DNA from: Leifsonia sp. ALI-44-B
GTDB taxonomy: Bacteria > Actinomycetota > Actinomycetes > Actinomycetales > Microbacteriaceae
Assembly (NCBI RefSeq): GCF_001984125.1
Contig: NZ_MTQL01000007.1
Coordinates: forward strand, 1,758,138-1,822,137
DNA length: 64,000 nt
Reading direction: 5' to 3'
Below, piece by piece: positions 56,117 through 64,000 of the stretch. Made by a program: the position numbers and the translations under genes. Below the pieces are notes generated by a model. It was given only the letters and a program-made list of their open reading frames with translations. It made no database searches and was not told the DNA's origin. Position 1 is the first letter of the stretch; each line of letters starts with the position of its first letter.

Positions 56117-57040
56117 GTGGTGTCTGCAATTCTGCTGGTCGACAAGCCGATGGGCGTGACCAGCCACGACGTCGTCGCCAAGACGCGCCGCGCCGCCGGC
56201 ACCCGCAAGGTCGGCCACGCGGGAACCCTCGACCCCATGGCGACGGGCCTCCTCATCCTGGGCATCGAATCGGCCACGCGGCTGCTCACCTATGTGGTGG
56301 GCGCCGACAAGGAGTACTTCGCGACGATCCGCCTCGGGCAGACGTCGTCGACGGATGACGCCGAAGGCGAGCTGGGGGAGCGGGCCGAGGCCGCGGCGCT
56401 CGGAGGCGCGACCGACACCGCGATCGCGCGGGGCATCGCCGCGCTCACGGGCGAGATCTCGCAGCGCCCCTCGAGCGTCAGCGCGATCAAGGTTGGCGGA
56501 AAACGGGCCTATGCGCGCGTGCGTGACGGCGAAGAGGTCGTGCTGGCCGAACGCAGCGTCACCGTTTCCACGTTCGAGGTGCTCGACCGCCGCGACCTGG
56601 ATGGCTTCGTGGACCTCGACGTGCGCGTCGAATGCTCGTCGGGCACCTACATCCGTGCCCTCGCGCGCGACCTGGGCGAGGCGCTCAGCGTCGGCGGACA
56701 CCTCACGGCCCTGCGCCGCACGCGCGTCGGCCCCTTCCGCGTCGAGGGTGCCCCCACGTTGGCCGAGGTCATGGCCGAGGGGTTCGATGTCGCCGGCACG
56801 TCCATTGCTCCCGCAGATGCCGCAGCCGCGCTGTTCCCGGTCGTCAACCTCGACGAGCACACGGCCGTCGACCTGGGCCACGGCAAGCGCATCCCCGCCG
56901 ACATCCTGCCCGACGCCGACGGCCCGATCGCGGCGATCGCTCCCGACGGGCGCCTCATCGGGCTCGTGGAGAAACGCGGCGGGGCTGGCAAGACCGTCGT
57001 CAACTTCCCGCCCGATCCGGCTCAGGGAGGCGCACGATGA
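56117..57040 (+). CDS. truB: tRNA pseudouridine55 synthase
   Basis: Makes pseudouridine 55 in the T-loop of tRNAs. 307 residues. Start motif LLVDKPMGVTSHDVV, catalytic Asp in HAGTLDPMATGLL, SAIKVGGKRAYARVRDGEEV, and a C-terminal PUA-like domain. GTG 56117 has GAGGAG eight bases upstream; GTG 56108 overlaps that site and is unlikely. It overlaps the next gene by four bases. Confidence 0.95.
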   Translation: MVSAILLVDKPMGVTSHDVVAKTRRAAGTRKVGHAGTLDPMATGLLILGIESATRLLTYVVGADKEYFATIRLGQTSSTDDAEGELGERAEAAALGGATDTAIARGIAALTGEISQRPSSVSAIKVGGKRAYARVRDGEEVVLAERSVTVSTFEVLDRRDLDGFVDLDVRVECSSGTYIRALARDLGEALSVGGHLTALRRTRVGPFRVEGAPTLAEVMAEGFDVAGTSIAPADAAAALFPVVNLDEHTAVDLGHGKRIPADILPDADGPIAAIAPDGRLIGLVEKRGGAGKTVVNFPPDPAQGGAR

Positions 57041-57405
57041 TCGAATGGTTCACTTACGTGCAGGTGGGCGTGGCCGTCGTCGCCGCCCTGGTCTGCTTCG
57101 TCGCGGGACTTGCGGGCAAGAAGCCCAACGACCTCACCATGGGCGCGACCGCGCTCGTCGAGGTTCTGCTGATCGTGCAGCTCGTGGTGGCCATCGCGGC
57201 GCCGTTCGTCGGCAACGAGGCATCCGGCAGCGTGCCCGAGTTCTACGTCTACCTCATCTCGGCCCTCATCCTGCCCGCCGCGGCCGGGTTCTGGGCGCTG
57301 CTCGACCGCAGCAAGTGGAGCACCGTGATCCTCGGAGTCGCGTGCATCGCCATAGCCGTCATGGTCTACCGCATGTACCAGATCTGGGCGGTCCAGGGCG
57401 CCTGA
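57037..57405 (+). CDS. Small four-helix membrane protein
   Basis: 122 residues with four predicted membrane helices and almost no loops; a GKKPNDLTMG loop after the first. I do not recognise a named family. Translationally coupled to truB (ATGA overlap) and 41 bases before another small membrane protein, then ribF. Similar small integral membrane genes sit between truB and ribF in other Microbacteriaceae as I recall, so it is likely real, but no function can be given. Confidence 0.8.
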   Translation: MIEWFTYVQVGVAVVAALVCFVAGLAGKKPNDLTMGATALVEVLLIVQLVVAIAAPFVGNEASGSVPEFYVYLISALILPAAAGFWALLDRSKWSTVILGVACIAIAVMVYRMYQIWAVQGA

Positions 57406-57431
57406 GCGCGAGCGTCCCGCGGCAACGAGAA

Positions 57432-57437
57432 TAGAAT
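57432..57437 (+). promoter_or_regulatory. -10 box before the second small membrane gene
   Basis: TAGAAT, nine bases before ATG 57447; leader of at most a few bases. Confidence 0.4.
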
Positions 57438-57446
57438 CGACACGAT

Positions 57447-57896
57447 ATGACTGAGCAGAGCGCATCCGCCCCCGCACCCGCCGGAACCCCCGCATCCGGC
57501 CGCATCACCGGCATCGGCCGACTCCTCGTGGTCGTCTACGCCATCCTGGCGCTCGGCGCGACGGGCCGCTCGGTGTTCCAGCTCGCCACCAAGTTCGACG
57601 AGGCACCCGTGGCCTATTCGCTGTCCGCCGTGGCCGCGGTGGTCTACATCGTCGCGACCGTGGCGCTGGTCCTCTCGCGACGTGGTGCCGCACGACTCGC
57701 CTGGATCACCATCGGCTTCGAGCTCGCCGGCGTGCTCGTCGTGGGCCTGTGGAGCGTGCTCGACCCGGCGCTCTTCGCCCACCCCACCGTGTGGTCGTAC
57801 TTCGGCGTCGGCTACCTGTTCATCCCGCTCGTGCTGCCCGTGCTCGGCCTGATGTGGCTCGCGGGACAGCGCAAGCGCGAGCGGACGGCCGCCTGA
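57447..57896 (+). CDS. Small four-helix membrane protein
   Basis: 149 residues: an Ala/Pro/Ser-rich N-terminus of about 20, then four predicted membrane helices and a basic end (QRKRERTAA). No named family recognised. It has its own -10 box and its stop shares one base with the ribF start (TGATG), so ribF translation is coupled to it. That coupling hints at a shared role or simply shared expression. Confidence 0.82.
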   Translation: MTEQSASAPAPAGTPASGRITGIGRLLVVVYAILALGATGRSVFQLATKFDEAPVAYSLSAVAAVVYIVATVALVLSRRGAARLAWITIGFELAGVLVVGLWSVLDPALFAHPTVWSYFGVGYLFIPLVLPVLGLMWLAGQRKRERTAA

Positions 57897-58825
57897 TGCT
57901 CTACACCGACCTCAGCGAGATCCCCGAAGGCTACGGGCCGTCGGCGGTCACGATCGGCAAGTTCGACGGTGTGCACGCCGGACATCGCGCCGTCATCCAC
58001 GAACTTCTCGAAGAGGCATCCGCACGCCACGCCACGAGCGTCGTCGTGACCTTCGACCGGCATCCGCTCGCGCTGCTCAACCCCGAGAAGTGCCCGTCGT
58101 CGCTCGTCGGCAACCGGCAGAAGGCCGACCTCATCGCGCAGACGGGTGTCGACGACACCGTGCTGCTGCGCTTCGACGAGGCGTTCAGCCAGAAGAGCCC
58201 CGACGCGTTCGTGCGCGACATCCTGGTCGAGGCCCTGCACGCCGTCGTCGTCCTCGTGGGCGCCGACTTCCGGTTCGGCCATAAGGGCGCCGGCACGGTC
58301 GAGACGCTCACCGAGTTCGGTCGGCAGTACGGCTTCGAGGTGCGCGTGGTCGAAGACGTCGCCCCGAAAGACGGGCGGCGCGTGTCGTCGACGTGGATCC
58401 GCGAACTGCTCGCGCAGGGTGAAGTGCGCCAGGCCGCCGAACTGCTGGGTCACCTTCCCACCGTCAGCGGCGTCGTCGTGCACGGAGCAAAACGCGGGCG
58501 CGAGCTCGGTTTTCCCACGGCGAACCTCTCACCCGACTCGGATGGCCTCATCCCGAGCGACGGCGTCTACGCGGGCTGGTTGGTGCGCGGCGACGTCTCC
58601 TACCCGGCCGCCATCTCCGTGGGCAACAACCCCACCTTCGACGGCGTGCCGCAGAAACAGGTCGAGGCTTACGTGCTCGACGAGACGCTCGACCTCTACG
58701 ACGACGTGGTCGACGTGAAGTTCGTCGAGCGCCTGCGCGGCCAGGTCGCCTATCGCGGCATCGAACCGCTCATCGAACAGATGCACGAAGACGTCGCCAA
58801 GGTGCGCGACATCCTGACGGCCTGA
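57896..58825 (+). CDS. ribF: Bifunctional riboflavin kinase / FAD synthetase
   Basis: Turns riboflavin into FMN and then FAD. 309 residues: N-terminal nucleotidyltransferase domain with TIGKFDGVHAGHRAVI, and C-terminal kinase domain with KRGRELGFPTANLSPD and GVYAGWLVRG. The start overlaps the previous stop by one base. The 3' end is ten bases from the convergent DinB-type gene. Confidence 0.96.
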   Translation: MLYTDLSEIPEGYGPSAVTIGKFDGVHAGHRAVIHELLEEASARHATSVVVTFDRHPLALLNPEKCPSSLVGNRQKADLIAQTGVDDTVLLRFDEAFSQKSPDAFVRDILVEALHAVVVLVGADFRFGHKGAGTVETLTEFGRQYGFEVRVVEDVAPKDGRRVSSTWIRELLAQGEVRQAAELLGHLPTVSGVVVHGAKRGRELGFPTANLSPDSDGLIPSDGVYAGWLVRGDVSYPAAISVGNNPTFDGVPQKQVEAYVLDETLDLYDDVVDVKFVERLRGQVAYRGIEPLIEQMHEDVAKVRDILTA

Positions 58826-58835
58826 TCGCTCTGGC

Positions 58836-59534
58836 CTATGCCAGCTCGGGCCCGCGGAACGGCGCGTTACCCGGCGCCTCGATATGCGTGCGCGCCAGCT
58901 TCGCCGGGTTGGGCCCCTGCGCCTTACGGCCCGTGAGGTAGAGGATGATGCTCGCGGCGTCGGCCACGATGGGCGAGCCGTTGCCGATGCTCCAACCCGC
59001 GTCGCCCGCCACCAGACGGCGATTGCGCAGCAGGAGTCGGGCGTCGCGGCCGGCGGTGGCCTGAGCCATCCGTGCCACCTGATGCGTCGATTCGGGCGCG
59101 AAACCGAGCGGCACGTTGAGGGGTTGCAGGGCGTCGTAGCCGTGCACGATCGCCTCCATGAGCTCGGCGGGGTTGGTGCGGCCGACGCCCTTCGACTTCT
59201 GGGCCGCGATGCGCCGCAGTTCGGCCACGAGCATCGGGATGCTGCGCGCCTGCCCCTCGCGCCGGGCGATGTCGTCCATCGAGGCCATGGGGTTGAGGTG
59301 CCGCTTCTGCGCCGTCGTCACGAGGATGTCGCCCACGAATCGGTGGGTGGGGCTGCCGACGCGCCACACCAGGTGGCCCACGACGTCGCGCGTCGTCCAT
59401 CCATCGCACAGGCTCTGGCGGCCCCACTGCTCGTCGCCGAGCGTGTCGAGCGCGTCGGCGACGACCCCGAGGGCCATGCCGATCGGGCGCCCCCTCGATG
59501 CGGTGCGGCCGGTGTGCAAACGCTGAGCTGCCAT
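58836..59534 (-). CDS. Maleylpyruvate isomerase family mycothiol-dependent enzyme
   Basis: 232 residues of the DinB-like superfamily, actinobacterial type. LCDGWTTRDVVGHLVWRVG matches the conserved metal-site region, with a later His in AIVHGYDAL. Such proteins use mycothiol as thiol cofactor, or are predicted to; the substrate is unknown. ATG 59534 follows TAAAGT on the minus strand by six bases. Confidence 0.85.
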   Translation of the reverse strand: MAAQRLHTGRTASRGRPIGMALGVVADALDTLGDEQWGRQSLCDGWTTRDVVGHLVWRVGSPTHRFVGDILVTTAQKRHLNPMASMDDIARREGQARSIPMLVAELRRIAAQKSKGVGRTNPAELMEAIVHGYDALQPLNVPLGFAPESTHQVARMAQATAGRDARLLLRNRRLVAGDAGWSIGNGSPIVADAASIILYLTGRKAQGPNPAKLARTHIEAPGNAPFRGPELA

Positions 59535-59540
59535 GGAGCA

Positions 59541-59546
59541 ACTTTA
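59541..59546 (-). promoter_or_regulatory. -10 box of the DinB-type gene, leaderless
   Basis: TAAAGT on the minus strand, six bases before the ATG at 59534. Confidence 0.55.
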
Positions 59547-59623
59547 GTCCGAGGGGCGCTCGGGGGACAGGGCACGAGTGCGGCGGGGCGCGCCAACGGC
59601 CGCGGGCGAACCGCGTCGAAAGC

Positions 59624-59637
59624 TGCTCACATGAGCA
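59624..59637. promoter_or_regulatory. Candidate operator of the deoxyribose operon
   Basis: TGCTCA-CA-TGAGCA, a six-base perfect dyad, 16 bases upstream of the -35 box. It lies next to the regulator gene, so binding by that regulator is the simplest guess. A further GAGCA follows at about 59661. Confidence 0.45.
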
Positions 59638-59653
59638 AAACACCCCGCATGTG

Positions 59654-59682
59654 TTGAAACGAGCAGGGGCCCGCCGTAGCCT
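59654..59682 (+). promoter_or_regulatory. Promoter of deoR-deoC-aldehyde dehydrogenase operon
   Basis: TTGAAA (59654-59659), 17-base spacer, TAGCCT (59677-59682). The best -35/-10 pair in the window. The start site would be near 59690, leaving about 40 bases with GAAGGAG before the ATG. Confidence 0.6.
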
Positions 59683-59729
59683 GGAGGCAGCCCACTCGGG
59701 CGCCCACCGCGATCGTGAAGGAGTGCAGC

Positions 59730-60674
59730 ATGTCCGACAGCGACGAACTCCTCTCCATCCGCGCGGCCGAGCTTTACTACGACGAAGACAAGACGCAGGA
59801 CGAGGTCGGCCAGATCCTCGGCCTCACGCGCTGGAAGGTCGGGCGGCTGCTCGCCCAGGCCAAGGAAAAGGGCTACATCCGCATCGAGATCGTGCACCCG
59901 CGGGCCCGCAAACTCGGCCTCGAACGCGAGCTGAGGGATGCATTCGGCCTCGCCGACGCCATCGTGGTGCCCGTCTCGGGCGCGAAGAACGACGCCGAGA
60001 TCCGCGACCGGGTGGCCCAGGGTGCCGCGGACTACCTGACGGCACTGCGTCCGGTTCCCCGCACGCTCGGCATCAGCTGGGGGCGCACGCTCGACGACGT
60101 CGCCGCCAAGCTCACCGACGGCTGGGCCACGCGCGTGAACGTCGTGCAGATCAACGGTGGCGTCACCCTCAACCAGCGAGCCGGCACGGCCGCGGCCACG
60201 GCCGTCTCTATCGCCAAGAAGGCCTCGGGCGATGCCACGCTGCTGCCGAGCCCCGCCATCCTCGAACGCCTCGAGACCAAGAAGAGCATCGAGGGCGACC
60301 GCATGGTCGCACAGGTGCTGGGCATGGCCGCCGAGGCATCCGCCTATCTGTATTCGGCCGGTGTGGCCGGGCCCGATAGCGCCCACGTGCACAGCGGCTA
60401 CCTCACCACCGAGAACGTGCGCGAACTCGTGCGCCGCGGCGCCGTGGGGGATGTCGTCGGCCGCTACATCGACGCCAACGGCATGATCGTCGACCCGTCG
60501 CTCGACGAGCGCACGCTCGGCCTCAGCCTCGACCAATTGCGCGCCGCCCCCACGAGCATCGCCGTCATCGCCGGGCTGGCCAAGCAGGCCGTCGCCCGCG
60601 CCATGGTGTCGTCGGGCCTCTGCACGGTGCTCGTCACCGACGAAGAGACCGCCCGCGCGGTGCTCAACCCCTGA
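59730..60674 (+). CDS. deoR: SorC/DeoR-family sugar-binding transcriptional regulator
   Basis: 314 residues: N-terminal helix-turn-helix at about 14-45 (KTQDEVGQILGLTRWKVGRL), then a sugar-phosphate-binding domain of the SorC type (GISWGRTLDDVA, VNVVQINGGV, GDRMVAQVLG). In Bacillus the homologue DeoR represses deoxynucleoside use and is released by deoxyribose 5-phosphate, the substrate of the next gene product. ATG 59730 has GAAGGAG six bases upstream. Confidence 0.9.
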   Translation: MSDSDELLSIRAAELYYDEDKTQDEVGQILGLTRWKVGRLLAQAKEKGYIRIEIVHPRARKLGLERELRDAFGLADAIVVPVSGAKNDAEIRDRVAQGAADYLTALRPVPRTLGISWGRTLDDVAAKLTDGWATRVNVVQINGGVTLNQRAGTAAATAVSIAKKASGDATLLPSPAILERLETKKSIEGDRMVAQVLGMAAEASAYLYSAGVAGPDSAHVHSGYLTTENVRELVRRGAVGDVVGRYIDANGMIVDPSLDERTLGLSLDQLRAAPTSIAVIAGLAKQAVARAMVSSGLCTVLVTDEETARAVLNP

Positions 60675-60705
60675 ACCTCTGACACTAAGAACGAGAAGAG
60701 ACCTC

Positions 60706-61713
60706 ATGCACGACGCCGGAAAAGAACTGGCACGGCCGACGGCCCTCGAGATGCTCGACGGCCCCATCACCGACGCGAGCCTGCGCCGCTACCTCGACGG
60801 CATCCCGGGTGTCGACGCCGTGGGCCTCGAGCAGCGCGCGGCCGACCTCGGCAGCCGCAGCATCAAGACCACCTCGAAGGCCTGGGCGCTCGACACCATC
60901 ATCCGCCTCATCGACCTGACCACGCTCGAGGGTGCCGACACACCCGGCAAGGTGCGCTCGCTCTCGGCCAAGGCCGTGACGCCGGATGCCTCAGACCGCA
61001 GCACCCCGCAGGTGGCGGCCGTGTGCGTCTACGGCGACATGGTTCCCTACGCCGTCGAAGCTCTCGGCGCGCACCACTCCGTGGGCGGCGAGGGCGGCAT
61101 CAACGTGGCCGCCGTCGCGACCGCGTTCCCTTCGGGCCGCGCCTCGCTCGCCGTCAAGCTCGCCGATACGGCCGACGCCGTCGACGCGGGGGCCGACGAG
61201 ATCGACATGGTCATCGACCGCGGCGCGTTCCTCTCGGGTCGTTACGGCCAGGTCTACGACGAGATCGTCGCCGTGAAAGAGGCCTGCCGCCGCAGCGATG
61301 GCAGCTACGCGCACCTCAAGGTCATCCTCGAGACCGGCGAGCTGAACACGTACGACAACGTGCGCCGCGCCTCGTGGCTCTCGATCCTCGCCGGGGGCGA
61401 TTTCATCAAGACGTCGACGGGCAAGGTCTCGCCCGCCGCCACGCTGCCCGTGACGTTGCTCATGCTGCAGGTCGTGCGCGATTGGCACCTGCTGACGGGC
61501 GAGAAGGTGGGCGTGAAGCCCGCCGGCGGCATCCGCTCGTCGAAAGACGCCATCAAATACCTCGTGACCGTCGCCGAAACCGTTGGCGAGGAATGGCTGC
61601 AGCCGCACCTGTTCCGGTTCGGCGCCTCCAGCCTGTTGAACGATGTGCTGCTGCAGCGCCAGAAGCTCACCACGGGCCAGTACTCGGGCGCCGACTACGT
61701 GACCATCGACTGA
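60706..61713 (+). CDS. deoC: Deoxyribose-phosphate aldolase
   Basis: Splits 2-deoxyribose 5-phosphate into glyceraldehyde 3-phosphate and acetaldehyde. 335 residues, the longer class. TIM barrel with Schiff-base Lys235 in GGDFIKTSTGK, a second Lys in VGVKPAGGIRSS, and VCVYGDMVPYA near the start of the barrel. The acetaldehyde formed can be oxidised by the aldehyde dehydrogenases that follow. Confidence 0.95.
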   Translation: MHDAGKELARPTALEMLDGPITDASLRRYLDGIPGVDAVGLEQRAADLGSRSIKTTSKAWALDTIIRLIDLTTLEGADTPGKVRSLSAKAVTPDASDRSTPQVAAVCVYGDMVPYAVEALGAHHSVGGEGGINVAAVATAFPSGRASLAVKLADTADAVDAGADEIDMVIDRGAFLSGRYGQVYDEIVAVKEACRRSDGSYAHLKVILETGELNTYDNVRRASWLSILAGGDFIKTSTGKVSPAATLPVTLLMLQVVRDWHLLTGEKVGVKPAGGIRSSKDAIKYLVTVAETVGEEWLQPHLFRFGASSLLNDVLLQRQKLTTGQYSGADYVTID

Positions 61714-61772
61714 CCCGCAGCCGGCCCACCCCACCCACTTTCGCTCTGCCAGCATCCATAGAAAGGCACGAC

Positions 61773-63341
61773 ATGAGTTTTCTCGACTACGCCCCGGCGC
61801 CCGAGTCCACCTCCGTCCTGAACCTGAAGAAGCAATACGGCCTCTTCATCAACGGCGAATTCGTCGACGGTCGCGGGGATGGTTTCGCCACCATCTCGCC
61901 CGCCACCGAGAAGCACATCGCCCAGATCGCCACGGCCACCGACGCCGACGTCGACGACGCCGTGCGCGCCGCCCGCCGCGCCTACGACACCGTATGGTCC
62001 ACCATGTCGGGAAGCGACCGCGGCAAGTACCTCTTCCGCATCGCCCGCCTCGTGCAGGAGCGTGCCCGCGAGCTCGCCGTCGCCGAGAGCCTCGACAACG
62101 GCAAACCCATCAAGGAGAGCCGCGACGTCGACGTGCCACTCGTGGCCGCCTGGTTCTTCTACTACGCCGGCTGGGCAGACAAGCTCGACTACGCGGGCCT
62201 CGGCGCCAACCCGCGCTCGCTGGGCGTTGCCGGTCAGGTCATCCCGTGGAACTTCCCGCTGCTCATGCTGGCGTGGAAGATCGCGCCCGCCCTCGCCGCC
62301 GGCAACACCGTCGTCCTGAAGCCCGCCGAGACGACGCCCCTCACGGCACTCATCTTCGCCGAGATCCTGCAGCAGGCCGAACTGCCCGCCGGCGTCGTCA
62401 ACATCGTGACCGGTGCGGGCGCGACGGGCCGTGCGCTCGTGGCCCACCCGGGCATCGACAAGGTCGCCTTCACAGGTTCGACGGCCGTGGGCCGCGAGAT
62501 CGCGCGCACCATCGCGGGCACCGCGAAGCGCGTCACGCTCGAACTCGGCGGCAAGGCCGCCAACATCGTCTTCGACGACGCGCCCATCGACGAAGCCGTC
62601 GAGGGCATCGTCAACGGCATCTTCTTCAACCAGGGCCACGTGTGCTGTGCCGGCTCGCGCCTGCTCGTGCAGGAATCGATCCACGACGAGGTCATCGAGC
62701 GCCTGAAGCGCCGCATGTCTACGCTGCGCGTCGGCGACCCGCTCGACAAGAACACCGACGTCGGCGCCATCAACTCCCGCGAACAGCTCGACCGTATCCG
62801 CGCGCTGAGCGACCAGGGTGAGGCCGAAGGTGCCGAGCGCTGGAGCCCCGACTGCGAGTTGCCGACCGACGGATTCTGGTTCAAGCCCACCATCTTCACG
62901 GGCGTGTCGACGAGCGACACTATCGCGCGCGAAGAGATCTTCGGGCCCGTGTTGTCGGTCCTGACGTTCCGCACCCCGGCCGAGGCCATCGCCAAGGCGA
63001 ACAACACGCCCTACGGCCTCTCGGCGGGCATCTGGAGCGACAAGGGAAGCCGCATCCTGGCCGTGGCCGACAAGCTGCGCGCCGGCGTGATCTGGGCGAA
63101 CACGTTCAACAAGTTCGACCCGTCGTCGCCGTTCGGCGGCTACAAGGAATCGGGCTACGGGCGTGAGGGCGGCAAGCACGGGCTCGGCGCCTATCTCGCG
63201 ACCGCGGCATCCGTGACGTCGCTGCCCTCGAGCATCGCCCCCTCTGTGCCCGCCGAGCTGACGACGCCCGCCGAGCCGACCGCCGCCGCACAGGCACCCA
63301 CGACCGAGACCACCACCGCCCCGAACGGAGCAGCAGAATGA
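61773..63341 (+). CDS. Aldehyde dehydrogenase
   Basis: NAD(P)-dependent oxidation of an aldehyde, here most likely acetaldehyde from deoC. 522 residues: PWNFPLLMLAWKIAPALAAG, GSTAVGREI, catalytic Glu in LELGGKAANIV, and catalytic Cys291 in NQGHVCCAGSRL. The last ~40 residues are an Ala/Pro/Thr-rich tail outside the usual fold. ATG has AGAAAGG eight bases upstream. It overlaps the next aldehyde dehydrogenase gene by four bases. Confidence 0.95.
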   Translation: MSFLDYAPAPESTSVLNLKKQYGLFINGEFVDGRGDGFATISPATEKHIAQIATATDADVDDAVRAARRAYDTVWSTMSGSDRGKYLFRIARLVQERARELAVAESLDNGKPIKESRDVDVPLVAAWFFYYAGWADKLDYAGLGANPRSLGVAGQVIPWNFPLLMLAWKIAPALAAGNTVVLKPAETTPLTALIFAEILQQAELPAGVVNIVTGAGATGRALVAHPGIDKVAFTGSTAVGREIARTIAGTAKRVTLELGGKAANIVFDDAPIDEAVEGIVNGIFFNQGHVCCAGSRLLVQESIHDEVIERLKRRMSTLRVGDPLDKNTDVGAINSREQLDRIRALSDQGEAEGAERWSPDCELPTDGFWFKPTIFTGVSTSDTIAREEIFGPVLSVLTFRTPAEAIAKANNTPYGLSAGIWSDKGSRILAVADKLRAGVIWANTFNKFDPSSPFGGYKESGYGREGGKHGLGAYLATAASVTSLPSSIAPSVPAELTTPAEPTAAAQAPTTETTTAPNGAAE

Positions 63342-64000
63342 GCCGCCTGACCGTGCCCAAGACGTACAAGCTCTACATCGGCGGCAAGTTCCCGCGCAGC
63401 GAGTCCGGCCGCACCTACGAGGTGCGGGCGGCCGACGGCGGGTTCCTCGCCAACGCCGCCAAGGCCTCGCGCAAGGATGCCCGCGATGCCGTGGTCGCCG
63501 CGCGTGCCGCGGTATCCGGATGGTCAGGTGCAACGGCCTACAACCGCGGGCAGGTGCTCTACCGTATCGCCGAGCTGCTCGAGGGGCGTCGCGCCCAGTT
63601 CATCGACGAGATCGTGCAGGTCGAAGGCGTCTCGCAGGCCGAGGCCGCCGCGCAGGTCGACGCGGCCATCGACCGCTGGGTCTGGTACGCCGGCTGGGCC
63701 GACAAGTACCAGCAGGTCACGGGCAACGCCAACCCCGTGTCGGGCCCGTACTTCAACCTGAGCGTCGCCGAGCCCACGGGTGTCGTGGCCGTCATCGCGC
63801 CCCAGGAGAACAGCCTCATCGGCCTGGTCGGCGTCGTCGCCCCGGCTCTCGTCGCGGGCAACACCGTCGTGGTCGTGGCCTCGGCGTCGGAGCCGTTGAG
63901 TCCGGGTGCAGCCGAAGCTGCCGTGACCGATGCTCCGATGAGCGACGCGGCCATGACGCCCACCGCGGCGACGCGGATGGCGGTTTTGTTCAACATGATT
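63338..64000 (+). CDS. Second aldehyde dehydrogenase, partial and probably interrupted
   Basis: Reading frame from an ATGA overlap to the window end. Up to about 63880 it is a normal aldehyde dehydrogenase N-terminus (YIGGKFPRSESGRTYEV, DRWVWYAGWADKYQQV, VIAPQENSLIGLVGVVAPAL, VAGNTVVVVAS). After that, where the family has a segment like LAEVLATSDVPGGVVNILTG, the frame instead gives Ala/Pro/Met-rich residues with no likeness. The true gene therefore ends at a junction between about 63881 and 63912. The downstream frame is open by chance because of the high GC content. Confidence 0.75.
   Translation, partial: MSRLTVPKTYKLYIGGKFPRSESGRTYEVRAADGGFLANAAKASRKDARDAVVAARAAVSGWSGATAYNRGQVLYRIAELLEGRRAQFIDEIVQVEGVSQAEAAAQVDAAIDRWVWYAGWADKYQQVTGNANPVSGPYFNLSVAEPTGVVAVIAPQENSLIGLVGVVAPALVAGNTVVVVASASEPLSPGAAEAAVTDAPMSDAAMTPTAATRMAVLFNMI
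63880..63996 (-). pseudogene. Signal-peptide fragment of a secreted protein, cut at the junction
   Basis: On the minus strand ATG 63996 opens MLNKTAIRVAAVGVMAAS, then a hydrophobic core and a SAA-type cleavage site near residue 30, a textbook Sec signal peptide. About nine mature residues follow (APGLNGSDAE) before the frame enters the antisense of the aldehyde dehydrogenase gene. So the 5' end of an unrelated gene abuts the 5' part of the dehydrogenase, tail to tail. Either a rearrangement or a chimeric contig end. No upstream sequence is available to judge its ribosome binding site. Confidence 0.5.

Noticed and set aside
61023..61772. Extension of the aldehyde dehydrogenase frame across deoC
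   Set aside because: Arg-rich out-of-frame shadow; a good ribosome binding site precedes ATG 61773.

Overview
The window is a stretch of high-GC actinobacterial chromosome, and its gene content and order point to the family Microbacteriaceae. Pointers are the block lysA-hom-thrC-thrB-rho-prfA, the mycothiol-type DinB protein, the Rho factor with a long Arg/Asp/Asn-rich insertion, very strong G/C preference at third codon positions, and many genes whose start codon lies 6-8 bases after a TANNNT -10 box (leaderless transcripts). The family is inferred from content; I cannot name a genus.

Layout. 1-8.4 kb: the 5' part of a lipoprotein gene (minus), then argS, a DUF2993 membrane protein, and lysA-hom-thrC-thrB (end of lysine synthesis plus threonine synthesis). 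8.6-18.3 kb: rho with a structured leader and its own hairpin terminator, prfA, a minus-strand cysK-cysE pair, prmC, a minus-strand HAD hydrolase, tsaC, wecA and an AtpI-like gene. 18.4-25.4 kb: complete F1Fo ATP synthase operon atpBEFHAGDC with an epsilon subunit that lacks its C-terminal helices. 25.5-34.3 kb: single housekeeping and stress genes (yaaA, ogt, aldo/keto reductase, TspO, PP2C phosphatase, asparaginase II, OsmC, PlsC, FKBP lipoprotein) and dxr. 34.4-41.5 kb: a divergent MurE-like ligase outside any cell-division cluster, an M50 site-2 protease, a NarL-type two-component system with a SHOCT protein, and ispG. 41.5-46.9 kb: a six-gene MoxR-DUF58-VWA-VWA-TPR operon whose later genes overlap end to start. 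47-58.8 kb: proS, nusA, ylxR, infB, rbfA, mutY, a kinase-like gene with a broken P-loop, truB, two small membrane proteins and ribF. 58.8-64 kb: a DinB/mycothiol enzyme, then a deoR-deoC-ALDH-ALDH deoxyribose operon.

The last ~115 bases look foreign to the second aldehyde dehydrogenase: the reading frame loses similarity at about 63,881-63,912, and the other strand there encodes a clean signal peptide starting at 63,996. This is either a rearrangement or a chimeric contig end.

I saw no prophage, IS element, CRISPR array, rRNA or tRNA. The window is mostly conserved core genome. The most interesting leads are a short word (GCATCC/GGATGC) that seems to bend codon choice throughout and also forms inverted pairs between genes, several small tandem duplications at gene ends, a C-rich nusA-ylxR spacer with competing hairpins, the MurE-like ligase with altered substrate motifs, and the chimeric end.
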